Below, piece by piece: positions 12,328-22,187 of a stretch of DNA of 64,000 nucleotides. Origin of the DNA: Membranipora membranacea (lineage: Eukaryota > Bryozoa > Gymnolaemata > Cheilostomatida > Membraniporidae); the NCBI GenBank assembly GCA_914767715.1, contig OU612072.1, positions 13,330,001 through 13,394,000 on the forward strand. The letters are read 5' to 3'. Within the stretch, counting starts at the first letter, position 1. Each line of letters starts with the position of its first letter. A program made the position numbers and the translations under genes. The notes beneath the pieces are model-generated. The model was not told the origin of the DNA. It ran no database searches and saw nothing but the letters and a program-made list of their open reading frames with translations.

Positions 12328-13149
12328 ATGAAGAGCACTATTATTATATGCATGTTTGTTGTGGTGTTCTGCGCTGTTGCCCAAGGTGGGATTTAAAACT
12401 AACCAAATTTCTCTCCTTAATACAGAAACTAATGAGACAACACTAAAACAAATAAAAAAATACTTTTTTCTAGAAATGGTGTTGAGTTGCCTGCTTTTTT
12501 TTCTTGCAATAATGTCTGACATCAGGCCTTGACACAACTGCTAATTTTTCAGGTTCTACTGTAAATTTTGACTTCGAAGAGGAATTACCTCTCCCCATTG
12601 ATCAGTCCTATAACTGTCAGTGTCAGTGTGTATGTTATAGACGGCCATGAAATGAGTCACATATTCATCAAATTTATTTTTGTTCGCTAGCTTTCTAGCC
12701 TCTTCTTCTTTGAATGACAGAATGTTAACAACTTGAGATTTTGGCATTTTAATAGATGTATACGCAATCACAGAATAACATTATTGATCAGATCACTGTT
12801 TGTTTTGTTCAAATGATAGACAATATGGCTGTGTGAATATTAAACAATGTTATATGTGTTTATTATCTGCTTGCTTTAAACAATAGCGTATGGTTATATG
12901 CAAATATAGGTTGATAGAAAACACTTGAAGGAATTGAGTGGAATGGAAAATATCTTACGGTATTCGTTCGATTTTTCAGGAAGCCAATACTTATCCGTGG
13001 AGGCGTATCAGGAAGAGCGTAGCAGATGCCAAAACCTCGGTAGACAGTATAATGGAGCGAGGCTTGAATGTACAGAATTCTGTCAAGCAGGGCATTGCAG
13101 AGCAGAGTCAGCCGACAGACTTCGATACTGTGGGTGCTTTGAACTTTAA
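12328..13149 (+). CDS. Secreted six-cysteine peptide, defensin-like (right copy; two coding exons)
   Basis: Exon 2 spans 12314-12385 (acceptor tctttatttacag; ATG at 12328; phase-1 end at a weak donor GTGGGA). Exon 3 spans 12980-13149 (acceptor gatttttcag). The split glycine codon joins the signal-peptide exon to the cysteine frame, giving 75 aa: a 19-residue signal peptide (MKST start, hydrophobic core, AVAQ end) and a 56-residue mature part. All six cysteines and their spacing (C-x13-C-x3-C-x4-C-x10-C-x-C) match the left copy. About 10 of 56 mature residues differ, several changing charge, and none is a cysteine. AATAAA lies at about 13197-13202. The TATA box is at 11744 and the 5' UTR exon ends at 11816. 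It resembles CS-alpha-beta defensins by cysteine pattern only, so another disulphide-rich secreted peptide class is possible. Confidence 0.78.
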
Positions 13150-14453
13150 GCAACACAGTGGAACAAGAAGTTCTGTAGCTCATTTTCTTTGTTTGAAATA
13201 AATGAAATGAGTGAACCCAAAAAGTTTTTGATATCGGTTGTCTTGGAGAAAACTATAATTATAGTTTTAACTAATTGAGATTCCTCAAAAAATATGCTAT
13301 TGATTTCCACATAAGTGTCAGTTAGCGAAAATTCCCTAATATAATGGCAGATGTACATCACAAATAACTTCTTTCTTTGCCAAATATGCTATCAGGATTC
13401 TTAGCATGCCAGTCATAGATCTACTTTGGTGAGAAAAATTGTTGATTAAGACACAGACAACAAGCCCTGTGCTAAAGTTTGGATCAGCTAGTGTACATCA
13501 GATTAATGTGAAACTGAAACACTGATCATCTGATCGGTCTAACATAACCCAGCATTGTATTTCATTAGTAAATATTGTTAACTAATTAAATTGGTTGTTG
13601 AATAACATGATGACATTTTTAATTTAACAATGAGGTTGTATTAACTGATTAAATTGAATCCCTAACACCATCGACCCAGCAGTTTATTTCATTTACTGAT
13701 GCTATTGACTGATAAAACTCGAGCGCCAGACATCGAGACAGCATGTGTATACAAGAATAGAGACTCATTGTCACGAGGCTGAGTTCAGTTTTCTATTTAT
13801 GACTTTCGCATTAAATTTCTATTTTATAAATCAACCCTGGTTGCCAGCATTATCACTTTTGAGAATGACCTATTATGGTTTTGGGGATTTTCATCATGCT
13901 TATCCCCCCCTTTAACATCAATCTATAATGACCGAACTTCAGAACGATTAAATACTATATTGATGACAATATTATATAAATATTATATCACCTACGGTAT
14001 ACCATTTCTGATCACTTCTGGTTCCTGTTCATCACATGACTGCTACCATCACACCTAAGAATATAATCATCAGAAGTCTCAACCAGCTTCACAACATATC
14101 TCAACCAACTTCGATATTGACATACCTGCTGTCTTAAACCACTTCTAGACACTGTTGGTCACATCACTGCTATCATCAAATCTCCTCATATAATCAAGAG
14201 AAACAACTACAAACATCAACCATCTTCACAACAAATCTCAACCAACTTCAATGAAAATCCCACAACACTAATATCATCAAAGTGAAACTGGCCCATCAAT
14301 ATGCATATGCAGCAGTTAGAGCTTGACTCAGTAACATTGAGCACATCACTCATTTAGACTGTCAAAAAGGACAGTAGTTTTTTAGACGTAAAGCCGAGTA
14401 GCATTTTGGACACCGAGCAGTGTAGTGTCTAAAAAGAGAGTGCTCACCTCGGC

Positions 14454-15418
14454 GCTCCATGAAAGGTGTTTAACTAATCAGGATCATACAATTATCAATA
14501 TTTTGCAGTTCAGTTATATCAAAAACAAAAATTTGTCATTATTACTTATCTGCAAAATGACGTTGTTACCTCTCAACATCCAACCCTGTAGTCCTGCGCA
14601 ACCTAATACAATCCACACATTTCAGTGTGGGTGATGTAGTAATGCTTATTGATGATAATGTGTGCTGAGGCTAGTGGAGGCTCTCTCGCATCTCTGACTT
14701 GATTCCTAGCCATGCTGGGCTGGTCAGGCAAGTCAAGCTCAGAGTCGGTGACTTCTCCACTGGTGCTAACTCGGTGTAAACACCATACCTTGAGCGACCA
14801 GTACACAAACTGGTGCTACTGATACCCAATGCTGAGCAGTAGATATCGAATGTGAGGCTTACCCAAGGGTAATTTCCTTGCATACCTGATTCATGTATTA
14901 TATTATGTAACATTGCGTTGTTTGAATTGTAAGTATTAACCATGTTCTCCGCAGTGAAAATTACCCAAAAAAATATGGTTTGCTGTGTTTCTCCGTTTTG
15001 AAATGACTGTTGTGGATCTGCCTTAGTATCTCAGATTAACTCCGGATCCCAAGTTTTAGGTAAGGGTACATAGGTTAGTGAAAACATTGAAGTTGCCATA
15101 GGTGTGGGTTCTTTGCGAAGGGGGGAGTGTAGCTGCGCTGTGTTACAGTGCATGCATGCTTTGCTTGTTGCCTTGGAATGCTAACTAGCTTGCTGCAATT
15201 TGCTTTCAGTTGCATCGTTCTGACAGTGGGTAGCTTTATTTGTATTGGGTATTTTGTATAATGTGTGGCACTGCTAATCAGTGCGGGTTTGGTTGTTGAG
15301 CGGTAACAACGTCATTTTGCAGATAAGTAATAATGACCAACTTTCGTTTTTGATATTATTGAACTACACAATATTGATAATTGTATGATCTGATTATTTT
15401 AAACACCTTTAATGGAGC
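14454..15418. mobile_element. Foldback/MITE-like DNA element with ~170 bp inverted ends
   Basis: Left arm 14454-14626 and right arm 15258-15418 are inverted repeats: gctccatgaaaggtgttta pairs with aaacacctttaatggagc, and ttacttatctgcaaaatgac with its complement. The interior of about 630 bp has no convincing ORF. The structure fits a non-autonomous DNA transposon. Its left end is about 35 bp beyond the outer end of the right duplication arm. Confidence 0.65.
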
Positions 15419-15434
15419 AAAGACCAACTTGACA

Positions 15435-15892
15435 CAGTTTTTGTGTGAAAGTAAGTAGTATTGAATCTCGCCATTCCAAGATTAGCCTTGTTATCAAACC
15501 TTGATAACAATATCATCCAGACTGTCACGCAGCTAAACAACTTTAAAATACTATTCCTTTACATAGTTTTTAGGCAGACAACCCTACTAATTACTGAGAA
15601 CGTTCTTACTCATCCTCTTTTTAGCAGTTACTGGTCGAGCTGTGCAGTGTTATACTCGATATGTGGAATGTTTATGCAGTGTAAGTGAACCACTTTATGG
15701 AATACGTGATATGTGATAAGTGATATGCAATATATGTCATGCTATACGCGCTATATGCAATATGCAACATTTGCAAGGTGTAATTAAAATGAGATATGTT
15801 AATCCTTATTATTATGTTATTGTATGGGATATGTGATGTTTGATTCGTGATTTTGATAAGTGAAACAGCTTTATAAGATATTTTTATTGCAG
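15435..15892. other. No gene seen; degenerate ATATG/ATGTGATATG repeats
   Basis: The part 15695-15845 is low-complexity, built of variants of gtgatatgtgat and atatgcaatatg. Reading frames here give repetitive Tyr/Ser/Ile strings and are not genes. Confidence 0.5.
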
Positions 15893-16044
15893 ACCGAATC
15901 AGTAACATTGTAACCCAGGTTGCACCTGACTCGAGAATGAGCTTTGCCAGAGGTATTATGTTTCTCAGCCAGCAGGGCTCGCATGCATATGTTACTTTCA
16001 ACAATGGGATTATGAGGAAGGACACTGGTCATGTCCATACATAA
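15893..16044 (+). CDS. Possible terminal coding exon, unknown protein
   Basis: A good acceptor (atttttattgcag) is followed by 49 open codons to a TAA at 16042-16044. The first two bases complete a split codon. The translation has a balanced composition (RISNIVTQVAPDSR at the start; SQQGSHAYVTFNNG in the middle) and looks like real protein, but I recognise no family. No matching upstream exon could be identified, and none of the nearby ORFs joins it with support. Confidence 0.3.
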
Positions 16045-16204
16045 CTTCTTACATCACCAATGTCGGGTTTAAATTTAATATAATTGAAGGACAAAACTAA
16101 AAATATTTAATTGTGATAGTAGAGCTAAACAAAATTACTCATGAAAAACTCAAGTCAATAATTATTCTCGATACCCTGTGGGAAACCTTGATGTATCCTC
16201 AGTT

Positions 16205-16371
16205 TTTATTCCTTGATCATCACAGATCTACAGACAGCATCATAGTGTGGCATGGAAGCATCTTAGGTGGGATGCCCTTCCTGAAACCACCACAATTCAC
16301 CAGGAATTGTATGCCAGACCTCTTGATTGAAAGACCCTTTCCCTACCCATTGCACCACGGCTACCTCCATT
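16205..16371 (-). mobile_element. tRNA-derived SINE
   Basis: On the minus strand an RNA polymerase III box A (TGGTGCAATGGGTA, complement of 16344-16357) is followed by a box B-like GGTCTGGCATACAATTCC (complement of 16303-16320). Next comes GGAAGGGCATCCC (complement of 16269-16281), a motif I associate with the body of invertebrate tRNA-SINEs. The 3' edge is approximate. The plus-strand ORFs across it are artefacts. Confidence 0.65.
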
Positions 16372-16436
16372 GCTATTGGTATTATTTATGATCCAATGAT
16401 ATTTGGTTCCAGGTATAGGGTTCTCTTAACAGGGAT

Positions 16437-17060
16437 GATGACCAAGAACCCAGTGGAGCTAACAAGACTCAACACGACTGCTCAGTTGCTGCAAATTATG
16501 TCCCCAGCAGGAAGGGAAGCTTTACAGGGGCCCACAAGGATGTTGTTTATTAGGAGAAGGCCAAGGTCTCTGAATTTCCTATGTACACACCTATGCACTC
16601 AGAGGTCACAGCTCAATATTATTCCTAAGCCAAACTACAATTAGATCAGCCTAGTTAAAACCAGCAATCAAGCACAATACTTTGATACAGAACACAGTGT
16701 ACCATTTAGAATGGATTACTGACCACGTTAAGATCCCATCGAAACATGTTACTATGTCTTCAAACTATTGTTTACAGTTACACATTACTACCTTTTTCCA
16801 GGACATAACTGCCATCTGGTGAGAAAAAAGGCAGCTATAAAGTCATATAAATATGCAGAGGACACACCAGCTGACCAGATGAATTCTACAATGAGTGTAA
16901 CCGGTTTATGCCTTGGTCAGCAACTTATTACATTGATACAGACACCCTCTTCACTGAAAAACTCAGAGCTATACAATATATCACAGGATTCACAGCCTTG
17001 GCTGGTGGGTATATTCGTTTTAAATAGATCGGCAAATGGTTGTGAGGCATACTATGTATA
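16437..17060 (+). other. Isolated coding-like segments, unknown
   Basis: After an acceptor-like ttctcttaacag near 16424-16435, an open frame of about 43 codons (16437-16566) ends at TAG with a hydrophilic, Cys-containing sequence. A second segment at about 16880-17027 reads DEFYNECNRFMPWSATYYID onward in a frame closed upstream by TGA and downstream by TAG. Both look more protein-like than the longer ORFs in other frames. They may be remnants or exons of an unrecognised gene. Confidence 0.2.
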
Positions 17061-19490
17061 ACATCTGAGGAGAAATGTATTGTTTGCCAGTTAAAAACAG
17101 TGTAAAATAGACATAAAGTAAAAATTCCGATTTGCCAGTTGTGTGACTACGTTATCATTGCTAATTTCTAAGACAGGTCATGGTTTTCACCATAAAGCAT
17201 GCTCGACAAATGTTTACTGTCATATCCTGAAGACAGTTTTAAAGCCAAATCTTCATGAATATTTTGCTTGCAAAAAGGTGTTCGAATCATAACATTGATT
17301 TTGTATAACATTGGATCTGTCAATGTTTCTGCTGAACTGTTGATCCAATTTTGATGATGACCCCCTTTTGTTTTACTATTCATCATCACAGTGTATATAT
17401 TTTTTTTGAATGGAAATGCAGAGAGTCTTGAGACTTGTCTTCTCTTTTTTATCGAGGAGGTAACTTAGAACCATAGGTATGGTTGTTTTGTGTGGCTTGA
17501 GATGAAATGAAATTAGTTGTAGAGCAATAACATGTATGTTTGACCTAGATTCTAGTATCTCTTATTGATATGAGGCCAAAATTAACATGATCATAAGTCA
17601 AACATGACAAACATTCATGTATTTGACTATGACTTCTAACAAATTGCATCATGGTATAGCACGCTTTTTTTCTTTCTAGAGATATTCACGATAACGAGTT
17701 CAACCTTCTTTCAATAACCGCTAGACAATATAACATCAGACAACTTCTTGTGATGATACCGTAGGTTGTTATTAATGGATATAAGGAGATATATTTAAAA
17801 CTATGAAAAAACAGCAATAAATACAGGTTCACTACAACATAAAATTGCCCCTTTATATGAAATAGTATTAGAATTAAATAAATATTACGAATTGGAGGTC
17901 ACAACCTACATATGGACAATTATACTGTTGATTAATACACAATTACCATCAATATCGTTCAATAGAAATTGATATAAATGGATGATTAATTCTTGGATGA
18001 TTTGTTTGGAAGTAGTTGAAAGTAGTTGCAAGTAGTTTAAACGGCAGCTCAGAGGGAAGGTGAGAGGTAAAAGTTCTTTCTAATACTGATATATCCCATC
18101 GATATTTGCGGCAGTAGTCCAAACCTGCTTCACACAGTCCATAGAGTGCATGATGGTTGCTATAGCTCTGAATACACTATCTGGCGTGCCTGTAAAATAT
18201 GAGGAAACTTTATAAGCAATTGTCAGCCCTAAAGTAATAGTTTTCTTTTGGAGTGGTTACATTTAGCGTGAGGATAAACTAAGAACATTGGCTTACTTCA
18301 CACATATGTTATCACATGGATCGATGGCTTCGCCTTTTTTGTACTTGATATTGGCCATGAATGTCTGTTAGGGATATCTGTTAGGCAGAGTGGATATCAA
18401 ATTAAAAAGTGAATTTTTCTAACACTTATTGGCATTCCTCCCCAAGAGGAGTAAATGCTAAATTTGTCGGGGATTAACCCCTTAAATAAAAGCTTGGTGA
18501 TCCATCATATCTTGACTTGGTTTCCCTAGCCATCTTCAACCTGCCACTCACCCTTGCAAGTATCACCATAAGGGTTTATGGGAAAGTAAACCCCTGAGGG
18601 TTTTTGTCTAACACACTCCAAATAATCGGTTCTCCATCTATAAATAGTCTTGCCTACAACCTCTATGATTTTCTGGTACTCCAAATGGTTGAGATGGATG
18701 TTTGGACTGGATATACAGTACTGGATCTTATAGAATGACTCTTCTCGAAGGTTTGCAGCCTGTCAAATAAAAAAGGATGATTAAAATAATGCGCAGCATC
18801 CTTGACAGTGAACACAAAAATATTGATTGGCTTCAGGGCGAGGCTGCGTTTGATTGGAGTACACCTCAGAGACAACCAAACCACTACCTTCGACAATGGC
18901 CTGTAGACAGGTTCCCTGACCAACTGAGAAACCTCATACTCCTTAGTGAGAACTGTGTAAGTATGTTTAGAATGGGTGCTGAAATGTTCTATGAATAAAC
19001 TAGGGAAATCCAGGATATCCTGAAAGCCAATCTATGATGATGATACTGACTTTATTTCAACTGTCTAAAATTACCACCTGATCTTTAAAGGGGTAACCCT
19101 TTCCGCAATGACGACTTAGATTTAGACAAGAACAAATTCACAATTGGGACAGAAACCAGATATATCAACAACTTTGTTGCCCTCCGGATTGTCTAGGTAG
19201 TGTCTTACTGACCAGGGTCATGTTAAGGCTCAATTGTCTGTATCACTGCAGCTGTTCTTTGTGTAATACTTCGGTTTATCGCTTCTCAAACCACAGTCTT
19301 GGTTTAAAGATGATGGTCTTAATCTTTAATTGATGAGTTTATTGGCTCATTAAATTTATCAAATGTCATAGTATAAAATGTAGAGTTCCATTAGATTAGC
19401 TGACTAGCTGAATCTATAGCTAGATTCTTTTTTAATGTGAAGAAGTTGTAGTTGTTGTGTGAAGCGGAAACCACATGTAGTGCTGTAATG
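17061..19490. other. No supported gene
   Basis: AT-rich intergenic-looking sequence. A coding-like stretch at 18795-18995 (contains EAAFDWSTPQRQPNHYLRQW) is open on the plus strand, but it has no clear splice sites and an equally open frame on the other strand. Nothing else is recognised. Confidence 0.4.
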
Positions 19491-19514
19491 ATTTTTTAAT
19501 TGGCTGGTGATGCC

Positions 19515-19665
19515 TCGATTCTGGCATTGATTTTCCCGATTTCAGTTTTTCGATTTTACACCTTCGATTTTAACCAACTCTTGCTCGACTTTTATTTTCG
19601 ATTTCTCCTTATCGTTATTTTCGGTTGTCGATTTATTTTTGTTAGTGTTTTTGATTTTAGGTATC
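19515..19665. repeat. TTTTCGATTT-type degenerate simple repeat
   Basis: There are about ten spaced variants of ttcgatttt over about 150 bp. The ORF through it (19500-19748) is Phe/Asp/Leu-rich because of the repeat and is not called a gene. Confidence 0.55.
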
Positions 19666-19767
19666 AATATCTGCTTTTAATGATGTGGCCAAGAAGAGAA
19701 TCAACGAGCCGTCAATTAGGCTTTGAGCTACTCAGAACATGGACATAGTATAATATTTGAAAAGAAA

Positions 19768-20040
19768 CTACTGATTCTTTGGCATGTTAGATTGACAAAC
19801 ACCAGACCTGGCAGTGATACCAGTACTGCTGCTGCTTCTGCCCCTTGACCAAAGAAGTGGGCCTGAGGTATCATTCTCCCAATCACTATCACTAAATGTC
19901 TCATAACTGTTGGTTGATGAAATTTTGTACTCAGCATATTCTCTTGAATGAGGCTTGTTCATGGGTGCCCTCGTGCTCTTGGTACTATCGGCATCATTCC
20001 TTCTGAGGCTTTTCCGCATGCAGATTTTACACTGCACCAT
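19768..20040 (-). CDS. Possible exon: Ser-rich hydrophilic protein, unknown
   Basis: An open frame of 90 codons ends in a TAG. The translation is basic at the start (CKICMRKSLRRNDADSTKS) and then Ser/Asp/Glu-rich (SYETFSDSDWENDTSG, then SRGRSSSSTG). This looks like a disordered tail of a real protein more than random AT-rich sequence. No family is recognised and no partner exon was found, so it could be a pseudogene fragment. Confidence 0.3.
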   Translation of the reverse strand: MVQCKICMRKSLRRNDADSTKSTRAPMNKPHSREYAEYKISSTNSYETFSDSDWENDTSGPLLWSRGRSSSSTGITARSGVCQSNMPKNQ

Positions 20041-20900
20041 GCCATGTTTTCTACTCCCACAACAAATTGCTGTGTCCTTGCTGAGTGGACATTAATAAAA
20101 CCAAACTTAAATTGGTACATAAATGTAATCCGTATCTAGTGAAAACTGCCACAATCTATATTTAATTAGGCCGGTATTGCTTTGTACAAACTGTCCGACA
20201 ATGTCTGTATTTTTCCCTTGTACCAACGATGATTCAGAATAACTAACTAAACTGGTGTTGACAATTAACTACGCAGTTTTCTAAGGAACCTGTCCATGAC
20301 TTACAGATAGATCAATGTAGATCCTTTCCGGTCCCTGATAAAATAGCAAATAGCAATACCATACTTTGAGTTTACTGCAGCTACTCTAAAAACAAGTGGA
20401 GAACAGGTGACCTTCAGCATCCAATCAATCACCACCCATGATGTTCAGAATAACTTCACTGATTGCTAAAGAGATGATGATACTACAAATACACACTTGT
20501 CAAACCTTGATAATACTATCCACAATGGCAACGGGTAAACAAGATGAGGATAAAGTTGTTAAGGCTTTCAAATCCTTGATTTCCGTATACTGCTAAGACA
20601 ACATGTGTTGGAAATGCATGGGTGAGATTTCCTGACGAATAAAGAAAGTTTCTGGTGGCGCTGTAATCTAATTTTGTCTGACAATGAATAGCTTCTTTGC
20701 AGAGTGGTTTTTCATTTTATTAATTGCCACCAGTCCCTAATGCCTATCAGTTATGATGTCTCACAAATGTATGTCAGCTGTCCTATTCCGTGAGTAATCT
20801 TAATTATTTGTGATTAATCCAAAAAGATTTGGTGAGATAAAGAGAAATTTTCAGTGCATTTATGGAAACATATTAATTTCTAGCACAATCAATCACAAGT
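20041..20900. other. No supported gene
   Basis: A 23-codon ORF at about 20525-20596 (MATGKQDEDKVVKAFKSLIS start) is protein-like but isolated and too short to call. The rest shows nothing recognisable. Confidence 0.35.
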
Positions 20901-20904
20901 TATC

Positions 20905-21745
20905 ATTTATAACCGGATGGTTATAAATGTTCAGAAATCTCATTACATGCTACTTAATATCTCAGATCCGCTTTATGACCTGGAACTGTACATAGGGCAT
21001 GAAAAACTAAACAGACAGAGAACTACAAGGCTTCTGGGTTTTGTGTTGAATGACTCGCTTTCATGGCAGGATCATCTAGAGTATGTATATAAAAAGGTAC
21101 AACGGAATGTTTACCTACTTCAAAATTTGAGATACTTCTTGGATATAGCAAGTGCCCGCACATTTTACTTCCAGTTTATCTATTGTCACCTTATATATGG
21201 TATCCATATCATTGGCAACTTGTCCTGCAATAATGCCCTCAATAGATTATTTTTGTTGCAAAAACGGGCTTTACGCATTATCGCCAATGTGCATTACATC
21301 CCGTATTATCTCATTTCAACCGAATCCATTACACAATCATTACAACTCCTACCTCTTCCTAAGCTTGTTTGTTATTTCACTTCACTTTTTGCGCATAAGA
21401 TAAACAATTTTTTAACACCTCCATTTATATATAGAGGATTTAAAAACACTACCAAGTTCAATTTTCGTGATAAACATTTACTTTTATTTCATACAGACAA
21501 TCTAAGATACAAAGTTTCTGCTACATACAATTCTTTACCGTTACATTTGAGATCTAAAGAGAAGTTCAGTTCATTCAAAACTTTACTTTTCAACCATATA
21601 TCGACTTGACCAACATCATTGATGATATTATTTCCCTTCTGTTTCTCTTTTTTGTTATAAAAAAAAATTGTTTTCTGGCACTGAGTGCAAAACATTTCAA
21701 ATGAGATGACTTTTGATGCCAATAAAAAGTATATATATCATTTTA
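20905..21745 (+). pseudogene. 5'-truncated LINE: C-terminal part of reverse transcriptase ORF and 3' tail
   Basis: The open frame 20911-21609 encodes the region downstream of the RT catalytic core in jockey/CR1-like non-LTR elements. It starts at the NxxKS motif (VINVQKSHYML), followed by the LLGFVLNDSLSWQDHLEYV thumb-type block and then YCHLIYGIHIIGN and LLQKRALRII. The catalytic palm, endonuclease and any ORF1 are absent. The 3' UTR ends with aataaaaagtatatata at about 21722-21740. Typical 5' truncation during target-primed reverse transcription explains the missing part. The frame is still open for 230 codons, so the insertion is not very old. Confidence 0.85.
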
Positions 21746-22187
21746 ATTATATACTTTTATTGTCATTCTAAATCATCTTTAGGAATGTTTTTCATGCAAA
21801 GAAAAAACTTAAGCGGAGAAAAAAAGAAAAAATACTCAAGTCACAAGAATTAATAGGATATAAAGTGTTTTGATAGTTGTTGTTTAAAATGAGTAAGTTT
21901 GGTTGCTGAGCTTATCTGAATTGGTAAAGAGTTAAAAGTTCTTGTGATTTTTTGTCATAATTGATCAGTGTGATGATGTAATAGGTATTTGTCTCTAAAA
22001 AAGGTTTTAGAGCTAGCTGGAATAAAGCCTTCCCAAAGAAAGTCAGGTGCAATCAAATGCACAATTTGAAAACCAAAAATACAGGTGAAATGACCAGCAA
22101 GGAGAAGAAAAGGACTCAGACCAAGAGATGTATGTATCTCTCTTGTATGTATTAGATGATATGGTATGTGGTTGAAATTTGCTATTA

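Larger units (their letters stand above)
9915..14418 (-). repeat. Right arm of the ~4.5 kb inverted duplication
   Basis: This is the reverse-complement partner of 2046-6526 and is of nearly equal length. It carries the second copy of the peptide gene on the plus strand (11744-13202) and the second copy of the internal palindrome (11180-11390). The outer end lies about 35 bp from a foldback element starting near 14454. Stretches 9915-11180 and 13210-14418 contain no gene that I can support. Confidence 0.9.

Noticed and set aside
12863-13361. Overlapping ORFs over the right-arm cysteine exon, including the 87-codon frame starting MEWKISYGI and the 106-codon minus-strand frame
   Set aside because: They have no ATG at the stated start or no splice support, and the cysteine frame alone joins in phase to the signal-peptide exon in both arms. 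The others are shadows of it.
14671-14943. 90-codon ORF inside the foldback element
   Set aside because: It has no transposase motifs and lies in the interior of an element whose ends are long inverted repeats. It is probably chance.
15672-16025. 117-codon minus-strand ORF with repeated Tyr-Ser-Ile-His words
   Set aside because: It is produced by a degenerate ATATG/ATGTGATATG simple repeat and overlaps a better exon candidate on the plus strand.
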